Of a stretch of DNA of 64,000 bases, positions 17,459 to 25,713 are shown piece by piece (the stretch's first letter is position 1; every line of letters starts with the position of its first letter). The stretch covers positions 806,001 to 870,000 of the forward strand of contig OZ244933.1 in assembly GCA_965222065.1 (NCBI GenBank), written 5' to 3'. The translations under genes were made by a program, and so were the position numbers. Below the pieces are notes generated by a model. It saw only the letters and a list, made by a program, of their open reading frames with translations. It did no database searches and was not told the DNA's origin. This DNA comes from GM7GCV1 sp965222065 (GTDB lineage Bacteria > Pseudomonadota > Gammaproteobacteria > Pseudomonadales > GM7GCV1).

Positions 17459-17549
17459 TTACTTGTAAATGCTCGTAAAACGCACCCGGAAAAACCTGGC
17501 GTAAATAAGAAAATTGCGTGACGCAGCAATAGAACCTGCAATCACCCGC

Positions 17550-17897
17550 TTACATCGTATAAGTAGGCTTTTTCGAATTCAGCTGATCCGCGAGCTGTGT
17601 TTCGATCCGGTTCATCAGTTCGCGATTATCCTCACTCAGCTGTATGCCGATTCCAGGCAGGTAAGACGTCGAACCCTTGGGTGTTACCCAGACAACCTTG
17701 GCCGCCACAGGAATGGGCTCACTTTGCTCCAAAAGTGTGAGCAACACAAACACATCATCACCGATGGAGTATTGGCGGGCTGTGTTTACAAACAGGCCAC
17801 CGCCTTTCACAAATGGCATATAGGCCTGGTATAGAGTGGCCTGGTCTTTGAGCTCCAGCGTCAGGATTCCCCCGGCGGCTCCCATATTCATGTCCAT
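17550..17897 (-). CDS. pilZ: Type IV pilus assembly protein PilZ
   Basis: 115 residues. Close in pattern to Pseudomonas PilZ: GGILTLELKDQATLYQAYMPFVKGGGLFVNT, AKVVWVTPKG, and the C-terminal PTYTM (THTM in Pseudomonas). The c-di-GMP-binding RxxxR and D/NxSxxG signature is missing, as in genuine PilZ, which acts with PilB and FimX rather than binding the nucleotide. A GAGG element sits eight bases before the ATG at 17897; the GTG at 17906 lies too close to it. Other pilus genes are not in the window. Confidence 0.9.
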   Translation of the reverse strand: MDMNMGAAGGILTLELKDQATLYQAYMPFVKGGGLFVNTARQYSIGDDVFVLLTLLEQSEPIPVAAKVVWVTPKGSTSYLPGIGIQLSEDNRELMNRIETQLADQLNSKKPTYTM

Positions 17898-17991
17898 AGT
17901 GAACACCTCGTGACATTCTTGCTGGAATTGTATAGAGCGAGCCTTTGTCAGGCAATGCGAACGGCCCGATGAAATTCAGGCCTTGAAAGGT

Positions 17992-18921
17992 TTAACGCTG
18001 AATCACCGCGTGCCATTCGAGAAACAGGCTTTCCAAAGCCAGCTGGGGATTGGGGTTAGTACCGGAATCCAGTTCCCTTCGGCATGCCTTAAGTCGCTCA
18101 TAAAACGCAAGATAGGCACGCGAGCGTGATTGATCCTGAAAAGCCAGTAAACGGCATCGTCCGGCAATAAACTGCATTGCCCAGGTTAGCAGCAGCGACA
18201 TGTCTATGTTGGCCAGTTCGCTGGCCACGGACAACGGGGATAGTTTTCCCGTGTCCAGGGACTGTAGCTTGTCCATGGACAGTTTCCACAGGGGAAGAAT
18301 ATCCTGGTCAACCCATGCCTGAATCTGTAATGGGCGAGAACCGATAAGACTCACCAGATGCCGGGCTTCTTCCTCAGACATCCCCTGTTGGGCCAGAAAC
18401 TCCACAGACTGATTGATCGTTGGGGACGAGACCCGAATTTGGGCACAGCGACTTCGGACGGTCGGCAACAGCATTTGGGGGCGCTCGGTAGCCAGGAGTA
18501 TCAGGCAATTGCCCGCTGGCTCTTCCAGCATTTTCAGCAAGGCATTGGCAGCATTCAGGTTCATGCGATGCGCCATTTCTATCACGACCAGCTTCCAGTT
18601 GCCGATCTGGGGCGTCTGGGCAACAAAGTCGACCAAAGAGCGAATCTGGTCTACACGAATACTCTGGGCGGCGCCTTCCGGCTGTAGCCGACGAAGATCA
18701 GGGTGGCTGTTTGCCGCCAGTAACTGGCAGGCTTTACAGCTTCCACAGGCATCGGGACCTGGCGACTCACAGAGGCGGAACCTTGCCACTTCGCAGGCAA
18801 ATTCTGTCGCCCCCGCGCCTGCTGGCCCGGTGATCAACATCGCGTGCGCCATTCGGCCAGCTTCGGCATCTTGCCGTACCTTGCCGAACGACTCAGTCAG
18901 CCATGGGTAGTCCGCGATCAT
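17992..18921 (-). CDS. holB: DNA polymerase III delta' subunit
   Basis: Clamp-loader subunit related to DnaX without ATPase function. LITGPAGAGATEFA replaces the Walker A lysine-threonine, as expected for delta'. A zinc-binding set CESPGPDACGSCKAC lies near residues 51-65, and the sensor segment LLATERPQMLLPTVRSRCAQI near 165. 309 residues. The ATG overlaps the tmk TGA by four bases. Confidence 0.92.
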   Translation of the reverse strand: MIADYPWLTESFGKVRQDAEAGRMAHAMLITGPAGAGATEFACEVARFRLCESPGPDACGSCKACQLLAANSHPDLRRLQPEGAAQSIRVDQIRSLVDFVAQTPQIGNWKLVVIEMAHRMNLNAANALLKMLEEPAGNCLILLATERPQMLLPTVRSRCAQIRVSSPTINQSVEFLAQQGMSEEEARHLVSLIGSRPLQIQAWVDQDILPLWKLSMDKLQSLDTGKLSPLSVASELANIDMSLLLTWAMQFIAGRCRLLAFQDQSRSRAYLAFYERLKACRRELDSGTNPNPQLALESLFLEWHAVIQR

Positions 18922-19544
18922 GAGATCATCTGCTCCAGAACCAGGGCAATATCCGACTGCACCTGTTCCAGTGGGTTTCGGGTATCAATCACGGCATAAC
19001 GTTCCGGTGATGCCTTTGCAAGGCCAAGGTAAGCCTGACGTACCGACTCGAAGAATTCTCCTTGTTCACTTTCGAAACGGTCTATTTCGCCCCGGTCAGC
19101 AACGCGCTCCATACCAAGTTTGACCGGGAGGTCGAGAATAAGTGTTAAATCGGGTCGTAAGTTTCCCTGCACAAGGTTTTCCAGCTCGGCTACCGAGGAC
19201 ATACCCAATGACCGGCCAGCCCCCTGGTAGGCGTACGTCGCGTCAGTGAAACGGTCACAGAGCACCCATTTTCCCTGGTCCAGTGCCGGAATAATTTTCC
19301 GGCTTAGGTGTTGGGCTCTCGCAGCAAAAATCAGTAGCAGTTCTGCCATGGGGTCCAGGATCTCTTCTTCATGCCCCAACAACAGGTCACGAATTTTTTC
19401 TGCGTACAGCGTGCCGCCCGGCTCGCGGGTAGTGACCAGTTCTATCCCCCTTTCCGCAAAAAAGGCCTGAATAAAGCCGATGTTGGTGGACTTGCCGGCG
19501 CCTTCACCGCCTTCAATGGTGATAAATTTTCCCCGGCTATTCAT
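18918..19544 (-). CDS. tmk: Thymidylate kinase
   Basis: Phosphorylates dTMP to dTDP. P-loop GGEGAGKST, TREPGGT, and DRFTDATYAYQGAGR with the lid region are clear. The long frame opens at 19610 inside mltG, but homology starts at MNSRGKFITIEGG, so I use the ATG at 19544; this gives 208 residues, close to the E. coli length, and leaves mltG free. GAG precedes it. Coupled to holB by a four-base overlap. Confidence 0.93.
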   Translation of the reverse strand: MNSRGKFITIEGGEGAGKSTNIGFIQAFFAERGIELVTTREPGGTLYAEKIRDLLLGHEEEILDPMAELLLIFAARAQHLSRKIIPALDQGKWVLCDRFTDATYAYQGAGRSLGMSSVAELENLVQGNLRPDLTLILDLPVKLGMERVADRGEIDRFESEQGEFFESVRQAYLGLAKASPERYAVIDTRNPLEQVQSDIALVLEQMIS

Positions 19545-19569
19545 ATGCTCAGTCTGATCATTATGTTGT

Positions 19570-20625
19570 TCATTCTTGCCCGGAAGGTGCCGAACGATAG
19601 TTGGGCGCACGCTGTTCTATCTGAAAACGACGCACGGCTTCATTGTGTTCCTGAAGGGTACTGGAAAAATAATGGGAACCGTCCCCTTTGGCAACAAAGT
19701 ACAGACTATCCCCCTGCGCTGGCTGGGCAACTGCGCGAATAGCATCCCCTCCGGGCAGTGCAATGGGTGTCGGCGGTAATCCACCATAGACGTAGGTGTT
19801 GTAGGGGCTATCGTAAGACAGGTCACTGCGGCGGATATTGCCATCATAGTTTTCTCCCAGTGCATAAATAACCGTGGGATCTGTCTGTAGACGCATATTT
19901 CGCTGTAAACGCCGGATAAAGACGCCGGCAATTTCCGCTCGCTCACTTGCCACACCGGTCTCTTTTTCCACAATGGAGGCCAAAATCAGCATGTCGTAGG
20001 GAGACTGCAACGGCAGCCCCACATCCCGGACTGCCCAGGCTTCTTCAAGCACCGAATTCATTCGCTCATAGGCCTGCTTCAATATACGCGATACGGGAAA
20101 ACCCTTGGGATAAACGTAGGTATCCGGGTAAAACCAGCCTTCAAAATGCTCAACCTGTATCCCCAGCAGCGCCTTGAGCGATTCGTCATTGAGCCCTCGT
20201 GTGTCCGCGACAAGGTTGGGGTCCGCCTCCAGCCTCTCCCGCATGGTTGCGAAGGTTATTCCCTCTGGAAAGGTCGCACTGAAGAGTCGAACGTCTCCCG
20301 AGTTGAATTTCTCCAGCAAAGTCTGTGGTGTTACCCCCTGATCCAGCTGGTATTCACCCGTTTGCACCAGCGTCTGGTCAGTTAAACGTGCATGCCAGAC
20401 AAACAGTCTGGGATAGTCAAGGACACCCATCTGGTTCAGCTCGCTGGCGATCAATGAAAGGTTTGTATTGGGGGGCACGTGGAACATGATGGGGTCAGGT
20501 CCCACATCCAGCTGAGTATCAAGATATTCCTGATAGAGAAACCAGCAGATTGTCGGAAAGGCCACTGCCGTCATCAGCATGGCCAGCCCGGTGACTTTCA
20601 ACCAATATTTTATGTCTATGTTCAC
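19570..20625 (-). CDS. mltG: Endolytic murein transglycosylase MltG
   Basis: Inner-membrane lytic transglycosylase that ends growing glycan strands. One membrane helix at about 8-28, a LysM-like segment at about 45-90, and the YceG catalytic domain with the catalytic glutamate in ASIVEKETG near 218. LQTDPTVIYALG and LPPTPIALPG are family hallmarks. 351 residues. The start is GTG at 20625. It follows pabC, the E. coli order. Confidence 0.93.
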   Translation of the reverse strand: MNIDIKYWLKVTGLAMLMTAVAFPTICWFLYQEYLDTQLDVGPDPIMFHVPPNTNLSLIASELNQMGVLDYPRLFVWHARLTDQTLVQTGEYQLDQGVTPQTLLEKFNSGDVRLFSATFPEGITFATMRERLEADPNLVADTRGLNDESLKALLGIQVEHFEGWFYPDTYVYPKGFPVSRILKQAYERMNSVLEEAWAVRDVGLPLQSPYDMLILASIVEKETGVASERAEIAGVFIRRLQRNMRLQTDPTVIYALGENYDGNIRRSDLSYDSPYNTYVYGGLPPTPIALPGGDAIRAVAQPAQGDSLYFVAKGDGSHYFSSTLQEHNEAVRRFQIEQRAPNYRSAPSGQE

Positions 20626-20689
20626 TGGATGTGCTTTTGGATCCTAAATCAGCCAGGGTCCTGCCTTGTGTAAAAATTTAACGGGGCGA

Positions 20690-21520
20690 CTAAAAACTGC
20701 AAAATCCCGCATGTAGGTTATCCAACAAATAGGCGCGTACCCGATCACCGGATGTATGTGACCTGGTCTCCCACACGTCCCCTATCTTACCCAGATTTCG
20801 CACACCTCTCACAGCATTGGTTAGCAGGATTTCATCAAAATCGCCAAGTTGTGCTTCCCATACCTTTTCGGTCCTTACACTGACGCCCAGGTCATCCGCC
20901 TGATCCTTAAGGAAAGATTGCATAACCCCTTCTACACCGCACTCAGACAGATCAGGACATATCCATTGGTTTCCCGATACGAGAATGAGATTACTTGAGA
21001 TAGCTTCAATAACATGATCCCGGTTATCGAGCAAAATACCTTCATTGGCGCCATTTTTCACTTCACTTGCCGCAAGCACCTGCTCCAGGCGGTTCAGATG
21101 CTTAATTCCTGCCAGCGCAGGCTGGGAAGCGAGACGCACCGAGCACGTCGTCGCAATAATTTCAGTTGGGACTTTGTTTGTCTTTTTTAATGGCGAACGC
21201 CTAAGCAGAATATCGGCACGGCTGCCCACAGGCGCATACCCATGAGCGGGGCCGGAGCGCACGCAGACCAGTTTGAGCACATAATCGCCTGGATTTGTGG
21301 ATGATGCCTCGCGGATAGACGATTCCAGGATATCGCTGTCAATCGACAAACCCAGCCTCTGTGCACCTTTTTCCAGACGCGCCAGATGGTAATTTAAAAG
21401 AGGGATATCGCCGTCGATAAAACGCAGGGTTTCAAAAAGGCCATCACCATAGGCCAATCCCCGGTTTTCCGTCGAAAACAGTGACAGGCACTGACCATTT
21501 ACCCACCAGGTATCTGACAC
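20690..21520 (-). CDS. pabC: Aminodeoxychorismate lyase
   Basis: PLP enzyme converting 4-amino-4-deoxychorismate to p-aminobenzoate for folate. Fold type IV features: YGDGLFETLRF near residue 22, the PLP lysine in IKHLNRLEQVLA, NEGILLDNRDHVIEAISSNLILV and VEGVMQSFL. The longest frame begins at 21583, but its first 21 codons coincide with the acpP terminator hairpin. The GTG at 21520 (VSDTWWVNGQ), with GGA nine bases upstream, gives a 276-residue protein that starts where the family does. fabF, usually between acpP and pabC, is absent. Confidence 0.87.
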   Translation of the reverse strand: MSDTWWVNGQCLSLFSTENRGLAYGDGLFETLRFIDGDIPLLNYHLARLEKGAQRLGLSIDSDILESSIREASSTNPGDYVLKLVCVRSGPAHGYAPVGSRADILLRRSPLKKTNKVPTEIIATTCSVRLASQPALAGIKHLNRLEQVLAASEVKNGANEGILLDNRDHVIEAISSNLILVSGNQWICPDLSECGVEGVMQSFLKDQADDLGVSVRTEKVWEAQLGDFDEILLTNAVRGVRNLGKIGDVWETRSHTSGDRVRAYLLDNLHAGFCSF

Positions 21521-21543
21521 GGCCAATTCCAAATTACAGGCAC

Positions 21544-21578
21544 AAAAAAACCGGCTGGATATAGCTCCAACCGGCTTT
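21544..21578 (-). terminator. Intrinsic terminator of acpP
   Basis: On the minus strand CCGGTTGGA (21574-21566) pairs with TCCAGCCGG (21559-21551), one G-U pair, six-base loop, followed by seven T (21550-21544). It begins about 20 bases after the acpP stop and would make acpP largely monocistronic, with pabC reached by readthrough or its own promoter. Confidence 0.85.
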
Positions 21579-21597
21579 TGCAATAGCAGACTTAAAC

Positions 21598-21834
21598 TTA
21601 GGCGAGATTATTGTTGATGTAATCAATAGCCAGTTGAACAGTCGTAATTTTTTCTGCTTCTTCGTCCGGGATTTCGGTTTCGAATTCTTCTTCCAAAGCC
21701 ATTACCAGCTCAACTGTATCGAGCGAATCTGCACCGAGATCGTCTACGAAAGAGGCTTCGTTTTTAACATCGTCCTCATTAACACCGAGTTGTTCGGCAA
21801 CGATCTTTCTTACGCGTTGTTCGATGTCACTCAT
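21598..21834 (-). CDS. acpP: Acyl carrier protein
   Basis: 78-residue acidic four-helix carrier of fatty acyl chains. The phosphopantetheine serine is Ser37 in LGADSLDTVEL. GGGGAGA-like sequence (ggggagacc) lies before the ATG. It has its own promoter upstream and an intrinsic terminator just downstream, consistent with the very high expression of ACP relative to its neighbours. Confidence 0.97.
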   Translation of the reverse strand: MSDIEQRVRKIVAEQLGVNEDDVKNEASFVDDLGADSLDTVELVMALEEEFETEIPDEEAEKITTVQLAIDYINNNLA

Positions 21835-21928
21835 GATTTTTTGGTCTCCCCATAAATTTAAGTAACCGTGGATTTCAGGAAATGCTAAAAATTAAAAGTT
21901 GGTTAAGGCCTGAAATCGAGAGGCGGCC

Positions 21929-21956
21929 ATTTTACATACTTCGGTCATATTGCAAA
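21929..21956 (-). promoter_or_regulatory. Sigma70-type promoter of acpP
   Basis: On the minus strand TTTGCA (21956-21951) and TAAAAT (21934-21929) are 16 bases apart, predicting a start near 21922 and a leader of almost 90 bases before the acpP ATG. It lies in the fabG-acpP gap of about 150 bases, the widest in this cluster. Confidence 0.6.
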
Positions 21957-21982
21957 AGGCTTCTTTACGCACCAATTTGGCG

Positions 21983-22726
21983 CTAGTTCATGTACATACC
22001 ACCATTAACATGGATGGTCTCACCAGTGATATAGGCCGCTCCATCGGAGCATAAAAAGCCAACCACAGAGGCAATTTCTTCTGGTTTTCCAAGACGTTGC
22101 AGCGGAATTATAGAAAGCATGGCATCTTTTTGTGCATCGTCCAAAACCTTGGTCATATCGGTATCAATAAACCCTGGAGCCACTGTATTAACAGTTACCC
22201 TCCTTCCACCAATTTCTTTGGCAAGTGATCTGGCGAAGCCTGCAACCCCTGCTTTAGTCGCTGCATAGTTGCATTGCCCGAGGTTACCCATACTCCCCAC
22301 CACCGAGCTGATATTAATAATTCGGCCCCAACGTGCCTTGGTCATTCCACGTAAGCATGCTTTTGTGACACGAAAAACAGCATTCAGGTTGGTATTGATC
22401 ACATCATCCCACTCGTCGTCTTTCATCCTGAGCATCAGGTTGTCGCGCGTAATACCGGCATTATTGACCAGTATGGTTGGCGCTCCAAATTCATCAGAAA
22501 TCGACTTGATCAATTGCTCTACAGACTCAGGTTCCGTGACATTTAACTGGGCTCCTTTACCCTGAACATTCTGCTCCTGAAATCGCTGGCTAATTGCCTC
22601 TGCGCCAACTTCAGTGGTCGCAGTACCAATCACAGTTGCGCCCGCGGCTCCCAATACCTGGGCGGTGGCAGCACCAATCCCACGGCTGGCCCCGGTCACC
22701 AGGGCTATTTTACCTTCCAAAAACAT
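21983..22726 (-). CDS. fabG: 3-oxoacyl-[acyl-carrier-protein] reductase
   Basis: NADPH-dependent ketoreductase of fatty acid elongation. Rossmann motif VTGASRGIGAAT, NNAGITRDNLMLRM, catalytic serine in INISSVVG, and Tyr-Lys in YAATKAGV; the C-terminus ITGETIHVNGGMYMN is diagnostic. AAAGGAG lies nine bases before the ATG at 22726; the TTG at 22732 would be too close. 247 residues. Confidence 0.96.
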   Translation of the reverse strand: MFLEGKIALVTGASRGIGAATAQVLGAAGATVIGTATTEVGAEAISQRFQEQNVQGKGAQLNVTEPESVEQLIKSISDEFGAPTILVNNAGITRDNLMLRMKDDEWDDVINTNLNAVFRVTKACLRGMTKARWGRIINISSVVGSMGNLGQCNYAATKAGVAGFARSLAKEIGGRRVTVNTVAPGFIDTDMTKVLDDAQKDAMLSIIPLQRLGKPEEIASVVGFLCSDGAAYITGETIHVNGGMYMN

Positions 22727-22744
22727 AAACAATGTCTCCTTTCG

Positions 22745-23686
22745 TTATCTAGTAGCAGTGACAGCGGCTTGCAAGGTATCCAGAGTATCCGTTGCCTGGT
22801 TATCCAAATCCCGTGAAATCCGCCTGTTCAGGCCTGAGAGCACTCGTCCGGGACCACACTCCACGAGAGTTTGGACACCCATTTCTGCAAGTTTTTCAAT
22901 AGTAGATACCCAGGGAACCGGGCCGGTAATCTGACGGATCATCAGTTCTTTTATCGTAGCCGGGTCCTGCTCGGAGGACAGGGTAACGTTATGAATAATG
23001 GGGATTTTGGGTGAGCTGAACTCAACACTGGCGATATCCCGGGCAAGCATTTCTGCGGCAGGCTGCATCAGGCTGGTATGGAAAGGGCCACTAACCGGCA
23101 GGGGTAGCGCCCGCTTGGCTCCGGCTTCCTTGCATGCCTCACCTGCGCGAGCCACAGCCTCTGCTTCACCGGCAATGACGACCTGCCCCGGTGCATTGAA
23201 ATTCACCGGTGTCACTACAGAACCATTGGAGACCGAATCACAGGCTTCCCATATCTTGTCATCTTCAAGACCAACAATCGCAGTCATGGCACCTTCGCCC
23301 GGAGGAACGGCTGACTGCATATATTTGGCGCGCTTTTGAACCAATCCAAGAGCATCAGGGAAGTCCACCACATCAGCACACACAAGTGCCGACCACTCTC
23401 CCAAGCTATGCCCGGCCATCGCAGTAGGCGTGGCGCCTTCAAGATCCTGCCAAAGCCGCCAAAGCGCCACACTGGCAGTAAGTAACAACGGCTGGGTGAT
23501 TTCTGTGCGACTGATTTCTTCCTGGCTGCCATACTGGGAAAGGTCCCAAAGGTCATAGCCAAGCTGCTCGGAAGCCCGGTCGAAGGTCTCCAGTAACGTT
23601 TCGTGCTGTTTGGCGATATCCGCCAGCATACCTACTTTTTGTGATCCCTGACCGGGAAAGACGAATGCGATATTAGGCTGGGTCAT
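22745..23686 (-). CDS. fabD: Malonyl-CoA--ACP transacylase
   Basis: Loads malonyl groups onto ACP. FPGQGSQKVGML near the start, catalytic serine in GHSLGEWSALV near residue 92, QVVIAGEAEAV, and catalytic histidine in VSGPFHTSLM near 200. 313 residues. AAGGGGAG precedes the ATG. It directly follows plsX: fabH is not between them, as also seen in Pseudomonas. Confidence 0.95.
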   Translation of the reverse strand: MTQPNIAFVFPGQGSQKVGMLADIAKQHETLLETFDRASEQLGYDLWDLSQYGSQEEISRTEITQPLLLTASVALWRLWQDLEGATPTAMAGHSLGEWSALVCADVVDFPDALGLVQKRAKYMQSAVPPGEGAMTAIVGLEDDKIWEACDSVSNGSVVTPVNFNAPGQVVIAGEAEAVARAGEACKEAGAKRALPLPVSGPFHTSLMQPAAEMLARDIASVEFSSPKIPIIHNVTLSSEQDPATIKELMIRQITGPVPWVSTIEKLAEMGVQTLVECGPGRVLSGLNRRISRDLDNQATDTLDTLQAAVTATR

Positions 23687-23718
23687 TGGCTCCCCTTGGT
23701 AAAGCCTGAGGTTAGTTG

Positions 23719-24702
23719 TTATACCCGGACGTCAGCGTTTACTGCCGCCACGAGTCCGTTTTCCGCCATATCCGCAGCAACCCTTACTGCGTTGGCAAAT
23801 GCCTGTTGATCTGCACTGCCATGACTTTTGACGATAAGGCCATTAAGACCTAACAAAGGTGCGCCATTATATAGCGACGGATTGATCCTACTTGCAAATT
23901 TCTTGATTGATGGCCGCGCCAACCCCATAGCGACACGAGCCAGTAGTGATGACTTATAAGCTGAATCCAGCTCTTTCTGCAACAGTCGGGAAAGGCCCTG
24001 GGCGGTTTTTATAGCGATATTTCCGGTGTATCCATCGCAGACCACCACATCCTGCCTGCCATTAAAAATACCATCACCTTCCACATAGCCAGAAAACTCG
24101 AGCTTGCCAATTTTCTGCAGCTGTTCCGCTGCAACTTTATGCTCGGGCGTTCCCTTGATCGCTTCACTACCGACATTCAACAGAGATACGCGGGGTTTTG
24201 CAATTTTCTCTGATACGCGACTTAAGGCGGCGCCTATCCTGGCCAGTTCTACCAGCCTGTCAGCAGAATCATTCAGGGTGGCGCCAATATCCAGCATCCA
24301 GGTTTTGCCCTCCCTGGTGGGAATAGCAGTACCAATGGCCGGTCGGGAAATGCCTTCAGAAACATCAAGGATTTGCACACCAAAGCCTACCAAGGCCCCG
24401 GTGTTCCCGGCGCTGACAACGGCATCTACCTGATGATCGGCCAACAACCGGATCGCCTTGGCCATGGAGGAGTTGGATTTATTGCGCAGAGCGCTAGCAG
24501 GTGACTCACGCGAATCGACCGCTTCTTGAGTATTGAGCAATTCAATCCGGTCGGCATACCTGCCTGGCAGATTGAGCGAACTGGTCTCACCGAGTAGGAC
24601 GACCTGGAGGTCCGGACGCTGTTCGAGAACGTCGAGAACACCACAAACAAAAGGAGGAGACCCCTGGTCTCCTCCCTGTAAATCGACAGCGATACGCGTC
24701 AT
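23719..24702 (-). CDS. plsX: Phosphate acyltransferase PlsX
   Basis: Makes acyl-phosphate from acyl-ACP for phospholipid synthesis. IAVDLQGGDQGSP at the N-terminus, SAGNTGALV near 120, and GDGIFNGRQDVVVCDGYTGNIAIKTAQGL near 215 (quoted in part: VVCDGYTGNIAIK) are hallmark segments. 327 residues. No strong ribosome binding site precedes the ATG. It lies after rpmF. Confidence 0.94.
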   Translation of the reverse strand: MTRIAVDLQGGDQGSPPFVCGVLDVLEQRPDLQVVLLGETSSLNLPGRYADRIELLNTQEAVDSRESPASALRNKSNSSMAKAIRLLADHQVDAVVSAGNTGALVGFGVQILDVSEGISRPAIGTAIPTREGKTWMLDIGATLNDSADRLVELARIGAALSRVSEKIAKPRVSLLNVGSEAIKGTPEHKVAAEQLQKIGKLEFSGYVEGDGIFNGRQDVVVCDGYTGNIAIKTAQGLSRLLQKELDSAYKSSLLARVAMGLARPSIKKFASRINPSLYNGAPLLGLNGLIVKSHGSADQQAFANAVRVAADMAENGLVAAVNADVRV

Positions 24703-24763
24703 GGTCGAGTTAAATCAAACCCTGCGCAAATCGGCAACTGAAAATCAGCTGCCGCAGCTGATT

Positions 24764-24961
24764 TTACTCTTCGGTGTCAACGACGTCGTTTTTGGACTCG
24801 ACAACCTTGCGGCCACGATAAAAGCCATCTGCTGTTACCTGGTGACGACGATGCTTTTCACCGGAAACCGGATCTACTGACAATGTAGCCTCGGACAATG
24901 AGTCGTGTGAACGGCGTTGACCACGACGTGAACGGGTTACCTTACTTTTTTGAACAGCCAT
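24764..24961 (-). CDS. rpmF: 50S ribosomal protein L32
   Basis: 65-residue large-subunit protein. MAVQKSKVTRSRRGQRRSHD, LSVDPVSGEKHRRHQVTADGFYRGRKVV are typical of proteobacterial L32, which lacks the zinc cysteines seen in some other groups. It follows yceD and precedes plsX, the usual yceD-rpmF-plsX order. Confidence 0.96.
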   Translation of the reverse strand: MAVQKSKVTRSRRGQRRSHDSLSEATLSVDPVSGEKHRRHQVTADGFYRGRKVVESKNDVVDTEE

Positions 24962-25030
24962 TTGATGCTCCCAAATATCTATTTATTCACTTCCGGAGAC
25001 GGTCTGCCAACCAACTCCAGCTAACCAGAT

Positions 25031-25555
25031 TTATTTATCTGGTGACTTTGTTAATTCTTTCAAAATTTCAAAGGGCTTTTGACGTCCCTCTTCCTGCTCC
25101 GGAACCTCCTGATCAGGAAGTTTCGGTGCTTCGCATTGCCCCAGTGGATGTTTTGCAACCAGTGGCAACGCCAGTAAAACCTCATCTTCAACCAGTTCAA
25201 ACAGGTTTCCCTGCTCATCGACTTCCCAGGGATCAAGATCCCGTGGAACTGAGCGAGACTGGTCGTCATCCCATACGACAACCAAATCGACAGGCTGCGA
25301 CACCTCTGTGTCGACAGGCTCCATGCACCGCTGGCATAGCAGGCCGAATCGACCCCGAATCACACCCGTTACCCTGGTTCTTGCCTGGTCGTCCCTTGCG
25401 AACAAGAGCTCGACCTCTACCTCTGACTGAATATCGCCGACCTGACTTACCCTGGGAAGGTTTTCAGCCGCCAGGACCCCTTTAAGGGTTATCCCCTGAT
25501 CCGCCAATCTTCTGGGATCAACGAGCTTGGGAAGCATAGTCTGGGCCGGGGTCAT
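25031..25555 (-). CDS. yceD: YceD/DUF177 family protein (23S rRNA accumulation protein)
   Basis: About 174 residues from the ATG at 25555. Features: LVDPRRLADQGITLKGVL near the start as in pseudomonad homologues, the CQRC pair near residue 75, an acidic ENSPR-type region, and LVEDEVLLALPLVAKH near 125. YceD is needed for normal 23S rRNA levels in E. coli and maize. A TTG at 25597 opens a longer frame, but those bases are the TTGACA box of a strong promoter, so that start is unlikely. Transcription would begin only about seven bases before the ATG. Confidence 0.85.
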   Translation of the reverse strand: MTPAQTMLPKLVDPRRLADQGITLKGVLAAENLPRVSQVGDIQSEVEVELLFARDDQARTRVTGVIRGRFGLLCQRCMEPVDTEVSQPVDLVVVWDDDQSRSVPRDLDPWEVDEQGNLFELVEDEVLLALPLVAKHPLGQCEAPKLPDQEVPEQEEGRQKPFEILKELTKSPDK

Positions 25556-25568
25556 CACAGGGCGCGCA

Positions 25569-25597
25569 ATGATAGGGATATGTGTCTGATCTGTCAA
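25569..25597 (-). promoter_or_regulatory. Strong sigma70 promoter before yceD-rpmF
   Basis: On the minus strand a perfect TTGACA (25597-25592), 17-base spacer and TATCAT (25574-25569). The predicted start near 25562 leaves about seven bases before the yceD ATG, so the message would be nearly leaderless. Confidence 0.7.
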
Positions 25598-25643
25598 AGA
25601 AAAATAGCCGGTTTTAGGGGCTGGAATAGCGCATAACAGTATC

Positions 25644-25649
25644 TATAAT
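25644..25649 (+). promoter_or_regulatory. -10 box of wecA promoter
   Basis: Consensus TATAAT at 25644-25649; the -35 region is poorly conserved. The ATG at 25648 lies inside this box, so it cannot be a start for transcripts from this promoter. It diverges from the yceD promoter about 50 bases away. Confidence 0.55.
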
Positions 25650-25713
25650 GGAGAATATCAAGCCCTTACATATAAGGCGGGATCCTTGTTCACCTCTATC
25701 ATCACCAGGCAAT

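Noticed and set aside
25648..25713. Upstream ATG start for wecA
   Set aside because: The codon lies inside the consensus TATAAT box, and the added 22 residues do not resemble WecA.
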